Below are positions 1 through 8,248 of a stretch of 35,780 nucleotides of DNA, piece by piece (the stretch's first letter is position 1; every line of letters starts with the position of its first letter). The stretch covers positions 1 through 35,780 of the forward strand of contig DXLM01000030.1 in assembly GCA_019414725.1 (NCBI GenBank), written 5' to 3'. The stretch comes from Bacteroides sp. Lineage in GTDB: Bacteria; Bacteroidota; Bacteroidia; Bacteroidales; Bacteroidaceae. The notes beneath the pieces are model-generated. The model ran no database searches. It was not told the origin of the DNA and saw only the letters and a list, made by a program, of their open reading frames with translations. The translations under genes and the position numbers were made by a program.

Positions 1-2430
1 ACGGATATTGACGGTAACTTTGTGTTGAAACTTACCTCTTCTAAGGCTACTCTTGTATTCAAGTACTTGGGATACAACGAAATTACGCATCAAGTAAAAG
101 GAAGCAATACGATAGACTTGGGTGAGGTCAAGATGTCTCCAGATGCTATTGGTTTGGGTGAGGTCAGTGTTATTGCCTCTATTATAAAGAGCGACCGTCA
201 GACTCCTATTCCTATTTCTAACGTGAAACTGGCCAAGATAGAGGAGAAAATAGGTAATTTGGAATTCCCCGAATTGCTGAAATCAGTTCCTTCGGTGTAT
301 GTAACCCGTGAAAGTGGTGGCTATGGTGATTCCCGTATCAATATGCGTGGTTTTGATTCGTCCAACCTAGGCGTGCTGATCAATGGTGTGCCCATCAACG
401 GCATGGAAAACGGTAAGGTTTATTGGTCTAACTGGTCCGGTTTGTCTGATGTGAGCCAGTTTATTCAGGTACAGCGTGGTTTGGGTGCGTCAGCATTAGG
501 TATTTCTTCTGTGGGAGGAACCATGAATATGGTTACTAAAAGTACCGAAGCCCAAAAAGGTGGATCAGCTTATTTCGGTATTGGTAACGATGGTTTCCGC
601 AAGTATTCGGTTTCTTTCTCTACCGGACTGATGGACAACGGATGGGCTATTACATTCATGGGGGCGCTGAATACGGGAGATGGTTACGTGAAAGGTACCA
701 ATTATGAAGGATGGACTTACTTTGGAAATATCTCGAAGGTAATCAACGATCATCATAAATTGTCATTGACAGCTTTTGGAGCTCCTCAGTGGCACAACCA
801 GCGCTCTACCATGCACTATATCGAGGATTACAAGAATAGTCCCGATGGCGGACGTTTCAATAACGGATATGGTTATATCAACGGTGAAGCGGTAGGTAGC
901 GGTTATGGCTATAATTATTATCATAAGCCTCAGGTTTCTTTGAATCATTACTGGACTATCGACGATAAATCGACACTGACCACTTCTCTATACGGCTCAA
1001 TGGCTACAGGCGGCGGACGCCGTGCACGTGGCGCGATGAGTAATTGGCTGACTATTGATAACAATACCGGCCGTCCCAAGGATGGTGCCATGATGACTCC
1101 GGACGGTTTGTTCGACTACGAACGTGCTATGGCTGCCAATGCGGCTTCTCAAAACGGGTCGCAGGTGATTTTTACCAATGCTGTCAATGACCATGACTGG
1201 TATGGCATGCTGAGTTCCTATAAGAATCATCTGACTGAGAACCTGACTCTTACGGGAGGTGTTGACTTACGTTACTATAAAGGGTATCATACAGAGGAAA
1301 TTGATGATTTGCTGGGTGGTGAGTTCTATCTGCAGACCTCGCCGCTGGCATTCCAAACCAAGAACCAGTTGCTGAAAGTGGGTGACAAGTTCAATTACTA
1401 TAGCATTGGAGAGATATTCTGGGGTGGTGTTTTTGCACAGGCTGAATATAATACCGACAAATGGTCGGGATTCCTGTCGGCATCATTGACTGAAGAGGCT
1501 TATAGATATGATGACCGTGGTGGTACGGATTCAAGATACTCTGCCACGGGTGCGGATAAACTGGACAGAGTGTCCAGCCTTCAGAATTTCCTGCCTTGGA
1601 GCGTGAAGGGTGGTTTTAACTATAAGTTCAATGACAACCACAATGTATTTGTCAATGCAGGATATTTTACCCGCGCGCCTTTCTTCAACTCTGTCTTTGC
1701 AAGCAATACGGCAGCTCCCGAAAAGGATGTACCCTACGAAAAAATTACTACGTTTGAATTGGGTTATGGATTTAGCACGGAACAGGTCAATATTGCATTG
1801 AATGGTTATTACACTCAATGGATGGATAAGTCCTTGCGCCGTAAGATCGGTCAGGAATATGCCAACCTTACAGGCTTGGACGCTGTTCACATGGGTGTGG
1901 AGCTGGAAGCGACTTACCGTCCTGTCAAGTCCTTTGAATTGAAAGGTATGTTCTCTTTAGGCGATTGGAAATGGAAAGATGATATTCACTTCACTATGTA
2001 TGATGAAGCGAATAATCCTATCGGAACATACGACGCTTATCTGAAAGATGTCCATGTGGGTAACTCCGCACAGCTCACTTCCGCATTGAGCGCTTCTTGG
2101 GAACCGTTCAAAGGATTTAAAATCTCGGCCGACTACAACTTCTTCGGCAAGAACTATGCAGACTTCGATCCTCAGAACCGGGTGAATGAAGCGGATGCCG
2201 GTATTGACTCCTGGAAGTTGCCAGATTATGGTACGATTGATTTGGGCATGAACTATCGTTTCAATATTACCAAAGATATCCGTGCCATCGTATACAGTAA
2301 TGTATATAATTTGACTAATACGGAATATATAGCCGATGCTAAGGACGGTACGAACCATGACTGGAAAACTGCATTGGTATATTATGGCTTCGGTACTACA
2401 TGGTCTGCCGGTTTTAAAGTAATCTTTTAA
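1..2430 (+). CDS. TonB-dependent outer membrane receptor (5' end outside window)
   Basis: The open frame runs in from the window edge, so the true start and signal peptide lie upstream. The first visible residues (TDIDGNFVLKL, then a beta-rich stretch) are the end of a carboxypeptidase-regulatory-like domain, the N-terminal module of many Bacteroidota TonB receptors. A plug domain follows at roughly residues 60-175 of the visible protein (SVPSVYVTRESGG, INMRGFDSSN, VLINGVPING, GGTMNMVTK). The rest is a 22-stranded barrel rich in aromatic residues, ending in a terminal Phe as outer membrane barrels do. It should import a substrate across the outer membrane using TonB-ExbBD energy. The lipoprotein gene starts 21 bases downstream and is probably its surface partner. 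It is not a clear SusC/SusD pair, and I cannot name the substrate. Confidence 0.9.
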   Translation, partial: TDIDGNFVLKLTSSKATLVFKYLGYNEITHQVKGSNTIDLGEVKMSPDAIGLGEVSVIASIIKSDRQTPIPISNVKLAKIEEKIGNLEFPELLKSVPSVYVTRESGGYGDSRINMRGFDSSNLGVLINGVPINGMENGKVYWSNWSGLSDVSQFIQVQRGLGASALGISSVGGTMNMVTKSTEAQKGGSAYFGIGNDGFRKYSVSFSTGLMDNGWAITFMGALNTGDGYVKGTNYEGWTYFGNISKVINDHHKLSLTAFGAPQWHNQRSTMHYIEDYKNSPDGGRFNNGYGYINGEAVGSGYGYNYYHKPQVSLNHYWTIDDKSTLTTSLYGSMATGGGRRARGAMSNWLTIDNNTGRPKDGAMMTPDGLFDYERAMAANAASQNGSQVIFTNAVNDHDWYGMLSSYKNHLTENLTLTGGVDLRYYKGYHTEEIDDLLGGEFYLQTSPLAFQTKNQLLKVGDKFNYYSIGEIFWGGVFAQAEYNTDKWSGFLSASLTEEAYRYDDRGGTDSRYSATGADKLDRVSSLQNFLPWSVKGGFNYKFNDNHNVFVNAGYFTRAPFFNSVFASNTAAPEKDVPYEKITTFELGYGFSTEQVNIALNGYYTQWMDKSLRRKIGQEYANLTGLDAVHMGVELEATYRPVKSFELKGMFSLGDWKWKDDIHFTMYDEANNPIGTYDAYLKDVHVGNSAQLTSALSASWEPFKGFKISADYNFFGKNYADFDPQNRVNEADAGIDSWKLPDYGTIDLGMNYRFNITKDIRAIVYSNVYNLTNTEYIADAKDGTNHDWKTALVYYGFGTTWSAGFKVIF

Positions 2431-2451
2431 TCTCTAAAATAGTCAATAAAT

Positions 2452-4347
2452 ATGAAGTTAAAATATAATTTAATTGCATGGTCTTTGTTGGGATTCTTTG
2501 CTGCGGCATGTGATCCCATGGACGATATTTATAATGAAATCGATGCGGAAGGTACAACGAACACCCAGACGATGGCGGAATATGTACTGACTGATGCCGA
2601 TTACGAAACGATCAGCTCTGCAGCGGCGAAGGCTGCCACTTCGGATGCTGAAAAAGCCTTGGCGAATGCCGTCAAGACGGATAAGGCTCTGAACGAGTTT
2701 GCATCGGCTGAGAAGTATGTTCCTTCCATCATCGCGAAGATGCTGCCTTCATGGGGGAAAGGTTCTTCGGTAGGAGTGACCTATAACTATCAGAATACTC
2801 CTTCCGATTACGTACTGGAGTATAGGACAGTGACTAATACTTCTTTGGGTGATAAGGATTATGAGGCCCTGTGGGGCGAAGGCTCTCCCGTGAAGTTCCT
2901 GGCTCCGGCACATGCTCCGGCTACCGTATTGCCCGAGTGGCTGGCCGGTCAGTATAAGGATGCGGCAAAAGGTGATCTTGTGCTGGTAGATTACAAATAT
3001 GACGATGTTGATCCTGAATTTACAGGGGAGGACTTGTACTCTCAGGACTTTGAGTCGGTTACGACCAATGAGGATATCGTGTTGGAAGGCTGGGAGCAGG
3101 TGACTCTGAAAGGCGATAGAAAATGGCAGGGAAAAAACTATAGTAGTTTGAATGGTTACGCACAATTCTCGGCCAATGGCTTTGAGGGTGAGGTGGATAC
3201 TTGGCTTGTTTCTCCGGCAGTAGCAGTGACGAGCAAAGATGCCGGACTGTCTTTCGACATAAAGTTCGGATACTATAATGCGGATTGTCTGGATGTATTG
3301 GTTTCCGATACATATGCGGGAAATGGTTCGATTGATATGGCACAGTGGACTAGCGTGAAAGACCAGTTTACTTTCCCTGAAGGGCCTGCCAACGGCTACA
3401 ACGATAATTTTGTGAATGTAGGGAAAGCCGGTCTGGAGGCATACAATGGCAAAAGCGTTTATGTTGCGTTCCGCTATGTAGGCGAGGGGCCCAAGGCGAA
3501 AACCACGACTGTTCAGCTCGATAATGTAAGTATTTCATCGGCTGTATTGGCTCCGACGAATGAAAAGCCTTATAATGCATTGTATCAGTTTGACGGAACG
3601 GCTTGGAAGGTTAAAGAAGATAGCAGATTGGTTGTAGTGGCTCCTGCCGATTATGACGCTATGGGAAGCCCGGGCAGTCATGATAACTTCAGCACTTCGG
3701 ATGCTCCGGAGAATTATCTGCCCCAGTTCCTGGCTCAGAAATTTCCATATGCCCAGGAAGGGGATTCAAAAGCCGTCATGTACAAATATTATAATAAGGT
3801 AACGACGATTGAGGTGGACGAGTATCTGTTCAAGGAGGGTACATGGGTTCTGAATAACAATATTGAACTGAAAGAAAAAGTGAATTTTGTACATAATGGA
3901 ACCGAGTGGTTGTTTGATCCGACGGTAACGAAATCATTGGCTTCCGAAGATTATTTGATTTTGGAAAATTGGGTGAAAGCGAATAAGGATGCTGGGTATA
4001 TGGATGCCAAATATGGAAACTCGGAATACTGGTTCGGTGGCAGCTCTTATTATGTAAACTTCAATATCCAGTTGGCTAAACGCCGTTCGAATGACCCCGA
4101 TGGGGTGGTGCCGGCAGATGATAAAGAGGCTGAGGCTTATTTGTTGTCTATGGTTCAGGAGGGTATTGAATTGATCTTGGCAACAGAGTATCCTACAGCC
4201 GGCGCGCAAGTAAGTGGGGTTGATTGTTTCTATGTCATTTCTGCAAAAGTGTATAATGGGCTTGAAACATTTACTTATACTTATACTTTTAAAGGTTTAG
4301 GAAATGCTAAATTTGAACTGCAAGGTGAGCCTGAAGTAACAAAATAA
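2452..4347 (+). CDS. Surface lipoprotein with choice-of-anchor J / DUF5017-like domain
   Basis: This 631-residue protein begins with a lipoprotein signal peptide whose lipobox ends AAAC, giving Cys20 as the lipidated residue, followed by an acidic stretch (DPMDDIYNEID) of the kind that favours surface export in Bacteroidota. Residues about 193-360 (YSQDFESV, LEGWEQV, TWLVSPAV, LSFDIKFGYYNADCLDVLVS, VQLDNVSI) look like a jelly-roll choice-of-anchor J / cleaved-adhesin domain. The flanking regions (about 40-190 and 370-631) are not recognised. The gene follows the TonB receptor by 21 bases and ends at a strong terminator, so the two are probably co-transcribed. The likely role is ligand capture or a lid for the receptor. 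That role is inferred from gene context, not from any recognised binding motif. Confidence 0.8.
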   Translation: MKLKYNLIAWSLLGFFAAACDPMDDIYNEIDAEGTTNTQTMAEYVLTDADYETISSAAAKAATSDAEKALANAVKTDKALNEFASAEKYVPSIIAKMLPSWGKGSSVGVTYNYQNTPSDYVLEYRTVTNTSLGDKDYEALWGEGSPVKFLAPAHAPATVLPEWLAGQYKDAAKGDLVLVDYKYDDVDPEFTGEDLYSQDFESVTTNEDIVLEGWEQVTLKGDRKWQGKNYSSLNGYAQFSANGFEGEVDTWLVSPAVAVTSKDAGLSFDIKFGYYNADCLDVLVSDTYAGNGSIDMAQWTSVKDQFTFPEGPANGYNDNFVNVGKAGLEAYNGKSVYVAFRYVGEGPKAKTTTVQLDNVSISSAVLAPTNEKPYNALYQFDGTAWKVKEDSRLVVVAPADYDAMGSPGSHDNFSTSDAPENYLPQFLAQKFPYAQEGDSKAVMYKYYNKVTTIEVDEYLFKEGTWVLNNNIELKEKVNFVHNGTEWLFDPTVTKSLASEDYLILENWVKANKDAGYMDAKYGNSEYWFGGSSYYVNFNIQLAKRRSNDPDGVVPADDKEAEAYLLSMVQEGIELILATEYPTAGAQVSGVDCFYVISAKVYNGLETFTYTYTFKGLGNAKFELQGEPEVTK

Positions 4348-4367
4348 GGTTTTAAATTTTGAAGATA

Positions 4368-4404
4368 AATAAAGGGGCTGGTCGTGAATGACAGCCCCTT
4401 TATT
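4368..4404 (+). terminator. Intrinsic terminator of the TonB receptor-lipoprotein operon
   Basis: A perfect 13-bp stem (4368-4380 with 4392-4404, core AAAGGGGCTG/CAGCCCCTTT) with an 11-base loop lies 21 bases after the lipoprotein stop codon. The 3' arm ends in CCCCTTTATTGTTG, so the U-rich side is moderate. Confidence 0.85.
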
Positions 4405-4745
4405 GTTGCTTACAGTTTATAAGTAAAGGATGTGAACTCATCGTTAGAGGGTAGAAAAGTAGCGACCTCAAGCCTGTTGCATGATATTTCTTTGAATATT
4501 TGCAGGCTGTAAGTTAAAAACATAAGGAGTTAACCGGCAGGACAGTCCTTTTTCTTTTTTATTACGAAACTCTTTATACAGTTATTCCCGTCTTTGTATA
4601 AATGCTTTCTCCCTATAGAGGTGAGTGACATATTGGAACATTAACAATTTATTAGCAGATAACTTTCTTGAAATCCGCTTTTTTTCGTTCCTTTGTATTG
4701 AACTGCTTTCAACAGAATTAAAATAACTTTAAATATCAAACGCTT
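4405..4745. other. Intergenic stretch without a gene
   Basis: No coding frame is convincing in this stretch. It holds a short hairpin (AGCCTG at 4471-4476 with CAGGCT at 4503-4508) and a possible -7 element for the next gene, TTCCTTTG at 4688-4695. That element departs from TAnnTTTG at one position, and no -33 TTTG is seen at the usual spacing. Otherwise it is A+T-rich and featureless. Confidence 0.5.
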
Positions 4746-5603
4746 ATGTGTAGTGAAGGATTGCGTGAAAGATATGTAAATCCCTATACGGACTTTGCAT
4801 TCAAATTATTGTTTGGAACCGACTTGAACAAAGAGATTCTTATTGGCTTCTTGAATGCCTTGTTCGATGGCAAGCAGGTCATTGAGGATGTCATCTACTT
4901 GAATACAGAGCATCTGGGCAGCAAAGAGATTGACCGCCGGGCTGTCTTTGATGTCTATTGTGAAAATGAAAAAGGAGAAAAGATTCTGATAGAAATGCAG
5001 AGAGGGGAGCAACAGTTTTTCAAGGACCGGAGTATTTATTATGCTACCTATCCTATCAGGGAACAGGCTATTAAAGGGGAAATCTGGAACTATGAACTGA
5101 AAGCAGTGTATGTGATCGGTATCTTGAATTTTGCCTTGGATGATGTTTCGTCTTCCGGCTTCCGCCATGAAGTGAAGCTGATGGATACAACTACTCATGA
5201 AGTGTTTTTTGACAAACTGACTTTTGTGTATCTGGAAATGCCTAAATTCCATAAAACCGAGCAGGAGTTGGATACGTTGTTTGATAAATGGATGTTTGTG
5301 CTCAAGAATCTGGCCCGTTTGATGGAACGTCCTACTTCCCTTCAAGAACGTGTGTTCAACCGGCTGTTTGAGGCTGCCGAAATTGCTCAGTTCTCAAAAG
5401 AGAACCTTTATGCCTATGAGGAGAGTTTGAAAGTATATAGAGATTGGAACAATGTGATTAATACAGCTATTCAGAAAGGCATTGCAGAAGGTGAATGGAT
5501 GAAAGCCAAAGCTATTGCAGGAAATTTGAAGAATGCCGGGCTTTCCATAGCTGAAATCGCAAAAGTTACCGGACTTTCGGAAGATGAGATAAACTCCCTT
5601 TGA
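4746..5603 (+). CDS. Rpn family PD-(D/E)XK nuclease / putative transposase-like protein
   Basis: This 285-residue protein begins RYVNPYTDFAFKLLFG, the typical opening of the PD-(D/E)XK nuclease family transposase group (TIGR01784/PF12784, related to the Rpn recombination-promoting nucleases). A nuclease core can be read: Asp69 (AVFDVYCEN) followed by Glu83-x-Gln85 (LIEMQRGEQ), the D-x13-ExQ variant of the fold. The C-terminus (GLSIAEIAKVTGLSEDEINSL) is the helix-turn-helix-like tail common in this family. It stands alone between two terminators. Such genes are numerous in Bacteroides genomes and lack the ends of an insertion sequence, so it is not annotated as an active mobile element. Its biological role is uncertain, with RecA-independent recombination as the family precedent. 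Confidence 0.85.
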   Translation: MCSEGLRERYVNPYTDFAFKLLFGTDLNKEILIGFLNALFDGKQVIEDVIYLNTEHLGSKEIDRRAVFDVYCENEKGEKILIEMQRGEQQFFKDRSIYYATYPIREQAIKGEIWNYELKAVYVIGILNFALDDVSSSGFRHEVKLMDTTTHEVFFDKLTFVYLEMPKFHKTEQELDTLFDKWMFVLKNLARLMERPTSLQERVFNRLFEAAEIAQFSKENLYAYEESLKVYRDWNNVINTAIQKGIAEGEWMKAKAIAGNLKNAGLSIAEIAKVTGLSEDEINSL

Positions 5604-5628
5604 TTCCTCGGATAAGAGTATAAAAAAA

Positions 5629-5657
5629 CTCCTCCGATATAGATCAGAGGAGCTGTT
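5629..5657. terminator. Bidirectional intrinsic terminator between the Rpn gene and rpsP
   Basis: A 10-bp stem with one C-A mismatch (5629-5638 with 5643-5652, CTCCTC/GAGGAG) has an A-run on its left and a T-rich stretch on its right (CTGTTCTTTTT). It can end transcripts arriving from both convergent genes. Confidence 0.8.
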
Positions 5658-5677
5658 CTTTTTGAAGTAAAATTGAA

Positions 5678-6229
5678 TTATGCTTCAGCAGGAGCTTCAG
5701 TAGCTTCAGCAGCAGGTGCTTCTTCAGCAGGAGCGTTAGCGGCTTCTGCTTCAGCTTTGGCAGCGGCTTCAGCAGCTTTCTTCTCAGCTACTTTCTTGGC
5801 AATTTCTTCATTTACTTTCTTTTCAGCTTCCAAACGAGCTTTTGCTTCAGCTTTCTTTGCTTCATCCAGTTTAGCCTTCAAAGTAGCCAGACCAGATTGT
5901 TTGTTGTTCTTCCAAGCTTCGAATTTAGCTTCAGCTTCTGCTTCTGTGAATGCGCCTTTGGCAACACCGCCCAGCAAGTGCTTTTTCATGTAAACACCTT
6001 CTTTTGACAAGATGTTACGTACTGTGTCAGTAGGCTGTGCACCGCACATTACCCAATGAAGTGCGCGTTCAAAATTCAAATCTACTGTGGCAGGATTGGT
6101 ATTAGGGTTGTAAGTACCAATTTTTTCAGTAAATTTACCATCACGTGGAGCTCTTACGTCTGCGATAACGATTGAATAAAACGCATAGCTTTTGCGTCCG
6201 TTTCTTTGCAATCTGATTTTAGTTGCCAT
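5678..6229 (-). CDS. rpsP: 30S ribosomal protein S16 with long Ala/Glu-rich C-terminal extension
   Basis: Residues 1 to about 85 are a normal bacterial S16 (MATKIRLQRNGRKSYAFYSI, then IVIADVRAPRDGKFTEKIG and GTYNPN), a small-subunit protein that helps assemble the 16S 5' domain. The protein is 183 residues long, whereas many bacterial S16 proteins are only 80-90. The extra part contains a KHLLGGVAKGAFTEAEAEAKF segment and then a highly charged Ala/Glu/Lys helix ending in an APAEEAPAAEATEAPAEA-like tail. Long S16 tails of this sort are familiar in Bacteroidota. The gene is monocistronic here, with its own consensus promoter (6293-6323) and a shared terminator downstream. It is not joined to rimM or trmD as in Proteobacteria. 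Confidence 0.97.
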   Translation of the reverse strand: MATKIRLQRNGRKSYAFYSIVIADVRAPRDGKFTEKIGTYNPNTNPATVDLNFERALHWVMCGAQPTDTVRNILSKEGVYMKKHLLGGVAKGAFTEAEAEAKFEAWKNNKQSGLATLKAKLDEAKKAEAKARLEAEKKVNEEIAKKVAEKKAAEAAAKAEAEAANAPAEEAPAAEATEAPAEA

Positions 6230-6292
6230 TTCTAAATAATGTTTTTATAATTAATGATTTGAATTAATGCTAATAACCCGTATTAGCGGGTG

Positions 6293-6323
6293 CAAAGGTA
6301 AGACTTTTCTTTTGAATCGCAAA
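6293..6323 (-). promoter_or_regulatory. Bacteroidota-type promoter of rpsP
   Basis: Read on the minus strand, TTTG (plus-strand CAAA at 6320-6323) is followed after exactly 19 bases by TACCTTTG (plus-strand CAAAGGTA at 6293-6300). This matches the TTTG / TAnnTTTG consensus for the Bacteroidota primary sigma factor and lies about 65 bases before the rpsP start. Confidence 0.8.
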
Positions 6324-6394
6324 GACTTGGATGAGATAAAATATAATTTTTATAAAAAGGTGAACGGACATAGTGTTAATCACTAGAAAAATTA

Positions 6395-6402
6395 TATATT
6401 TG
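6395..6402 (+). promoter_or_regulatory. -7 element of the ferritin gene
   Basis: TATATTTG at 6395-6402 matches TAnnTTTG exactly and lies 33 bases before the ferritin ATG. No clear TTTG is present at the -33 position, which might mean dependence on an activator, such as an oxidative-stress regulator. No operator could be read. Confidence 0.6.
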
Positions 6403-6435
6403 CAACAGTTACAATTTAACTAAAAAATAAAAATT

Positions 6436-6918
6436 ATGATTTCACAAAAATTACAAGACGCAATTAATGCTCAGATTGTAGCCGAAATGTGGTCGGCTAA
6501 TCTTTATCTTTCCATGTCTTATTTCTTCGCTGCGAAAGGCTATGAAGGTTTTGCTTCATGGATGAAAGCGCAGGCTCATGAGGAGAGTGATCATGCTGAT
6601 GTGTTGGCGCAATATGTGATGAAACGTGGCGGACAAGCCAAGGTGGGGGCTGTGGATGCTGTTCCTCAGGAATGGGCTTCTCCGCTGGATGTGTTCGAGC
6701 ATGTATACAAGCATGAATGCCATGTTTCCGAATTGATTGACAAACTGGTAGATGTTGCTTCTGCTGAAAAGGACAAGGCTTCTCAGGATTTCTTGTGGGG
6801 ATTTGTACGCGAGCAGGTAGAAGAGGAAGCTACCGTTCAGGGTATTTTGGACAAGATCAAGCTGGGTGGTGATGTGGCTTTGTATCATTTGGATATTCAA
6901 CTTGGCGCAAGAAAATAA
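6436..6918 (+). CDS. ftnA: Non-heme ferritin
   Basis: This 160-residue four-helix-bundle ferritin oxidises Fe(II) and stores the iron in a 24-subunit cytoplasmic cage. All expected ferroxidase ligands, in E. coli FtnA numbering, are present: Glu17, Glu50 and His53 (in AHEESDH), Glu94, Gln127 and Glu130 (in REQVEEE). There is no haem-binding Met as in bacterioferritin, and the length is typical of FtnA. The gene is monocistronic, with a -7 element 33 bases upstream and only a relic insertion sequence downstream. Bacteroides ferritins are known to be induced by iron and oxygen, but regulation cannot be read directly here. Confidence 0.96.
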   Translation: MISQKLQDAINAQIVAEMWSANLYLSMSYFFAAKGYEGFASWMKAQAHEESDHADVLAQYVMKRGGQAKVGAVDAVPQEWASPLDVFEHVYKHECHVSELIDKLVDVASAEKDKASQDFLWGFVREQVEEEATVQGILDKIKLGGDVALYHLDIQLGARK

Positions 6919-6994
6919 GCGAAAGAGAAACGAATGCCTGTTTTTTGTCTTCTGCAGATAAAGATGCAGGTGTTTATCGGAAATAGAAAGTGGG

Positions 6995-7352
6995 TGTGTC
7001 AAAATCCAGTTTTTGGAAATATGAATTTATAATTTGAGCATCCTAAAAGGCTAAAGAAAGGGTCGCATCAAACTCTGTATTGGTACAACCTTCCGCGATA
7101 GCGTATAAGCTATAAAAAAGATAGCCGTCCAGATTTTGGGGCGGCTATTTTTGTGTCTGCTTCCATTTGCCCGGAAGTAAATCACGATATTTTTCTATAG
7201 AGGTATTGGGAAACCATGCGGCACAACGGTCTATAATGTCGCATAGGTATTCAAATACGTTTATACCACACCTGTGACAGGTAATGGCCAATGAATAAGT
7301 GTTATAATTACTATCTGTAACTTTTCGGAGCAGTCATTTTTGTTTTGACACA
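6995..7352 (-). mobile_element. Internally deleted insertion sequence with IS66-like transposase tail
   Basis: Identical 10-bp inverted repeats, TGTGTCAAAA at 6995-7004 and TTTTGACACA at 7343-7352, bound this 358-bp segment. Inside, on the minus strand, a frame from about 7333 to the stop at 7145-7147 reads LLRKVTDSNYNTYS, CHRCGINVFEYLCDIIDRC and then EKYRDLLPGKWKQTQK. The pattern YS(L)..C...G(I/V)(N/D)...YL.D(I/V)..R.......RDLLP..W matches the IS66 transposase C-terminal domain (PF13817). Everything upstream of that tail, including tnpA and tnpB, is gone. No target duplication is visible beside the repeats. The assignment of these ends to IS66 is inferred; the element is certainly non-autonomous. 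Confidence 0.65.
7120..7150 (-). terminator. Terminator hairpin at the end of the relic transposase
   Basis: ATAGCCGTCC (7121-7130) pairs with GGGCGGCTAT (7139-7148) with one G-U pair, and an A-run lies at 7114-7119. Read on the minus strand this is a stem followed by TTTTTT. The stop codon of the relic transposase (7145-7147) sits inside the stem. Confidence 0.65.
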
Positions 7353-7369
7353 TTCATCTCCTTGCTTTT

Positions 7370-8215
7370 TTACAGTATTTCTCTCAGCCATTTTTCTAAT
7401 TCTCCCGTCCATTGGCGCTTATAGGTAAAGCTGTCGCGGAAGCCCCAGCCGTGGCCGCCGATAGGATAGGTGTGGAGGGAAGCAGGGACTTTATTCTTTA
7501 CCAGCGCCAGGTAATAGCTCACGCTGTTGCTGACGGGTACAGTTCCGTCATCGCTGCTATGCATGATGAAGGCGGGAGGAGTGTCGCCTGTTACTTGCAG
7601 TTCATTGGAGTAAAGTCTCACTAGCTCTTCTGACGGGCTTTTCCCTAAAAGATTGTCACGTGAGCCCTTATGGCAGTTGGACAGATCCATGCTTATGACG
7701 GGATAAAACAGGATCTGAAAATCCGGACGCGTTCCGGCTGTATAGTGGGTGGCTGCCGTACTGGCCAGATGTCCGCCCGCAGAGGCCCCCATGATACCCA
7801 CTTTTTGAATATGCCATTCGTTGGCGTGTTCTCTCATCAGCCGGATAGCCTGATGGGCGTCGCTCAATGGTACATCATGGTGTCCGTTTGGCATACGGTA
7901 TTTCAATACGGCGTATGTGATGCCTTGTGCGTTGAACCAGTCTGCCATATCGTGCCCTTCGTGATTCATAGCCAGGCGTATGTATCCCCCTCCGGGACAA
8001 GCCACGACAGCCAGTCCGTTCGGTTTGGCTGCCGGATAAACGGTAAGGGTAGGCTCGCTGACATTGGAAATCCGGTTGTTCTCTAATTTCTGCTCGGGGG
8101 TGGTGATGCCGTTGGAGTTGGGGGCGCCATCGGGCCATAATTCCAACTCTACAGGTTTCTGGGCAGATAATGCGGTAGAGATTGCAAGTAAACTCATTAG
8201 TAAGATTCGTTTCAT
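7370..8215 (-). CDS. Secreted alpha/beta hydrolase (acetylesterase/lipase-like)
   Basis: This 281-residue protein starts with a clear signal peptide (MKRILLMSLLAISTALSAQ), placing it in the periplasm or outside. It is a BD-FAE / acetyl xylan esterase-like hydrolase (COG0657). The oxyanion-hole motif CPGGGY is at 73-78, the nucleophile elbow GASAGG gives Ser145, the acid is Asp222 or Asp223 (SSDDGTVP) and the base is His255 (GGHGWG). Enzymes of this type remove acetyl or other ester groups from plant polysaccharides, but no polysaccharide-utilisation genes lie nearby, so the substrate is open. It follows the OPT transporter gene by 33 bases on the same strand and is probably in its operon. Confidence 0.9.
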   Translation of the reverse strand: MKRILLMSLLAISTALSAQKPVELELWPDGAPNSNGITTPEQKLENNRISNVSEPTLTVYPAAKPNGLAVVACPGGGYIRLAMNHEGHDMADWFNAQGITYAVLKYRMPNGHHDVPLSDAHQAIRLMREHANEWHIQKVGIMGASAGGHLASTAATHYTAGTRPDFQILFYPVISMDLSNCHKGSRDNLLGKSPSEELVRLYSNELQVTGDTPPAFIMHSSDDGTVPVSNSVSYYLALVKNKVPASLHTYPIGGHGWGFRDSFTYKRQWTGELEKWLREIL

Positions 8216-8248
8216 ATAGCTTTTATTTTCACGGTATTTGAAAAAGGG

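Noticed and set aside
5673..5993. Plus-strand Ala/Ser-rich frame opposite rpsP
   Set aside because: It is the mirror of the Ala/Glu-rich S16 tail; low-complexity sequence opens several frames.
7412..8138. Long frames on both strands opposite or shifted from the esterase gene
   Set aside because: They are shadows of a G+C-richer coding region; only the frame with the signal peptide and Ser-Asp-His triad makes sense.
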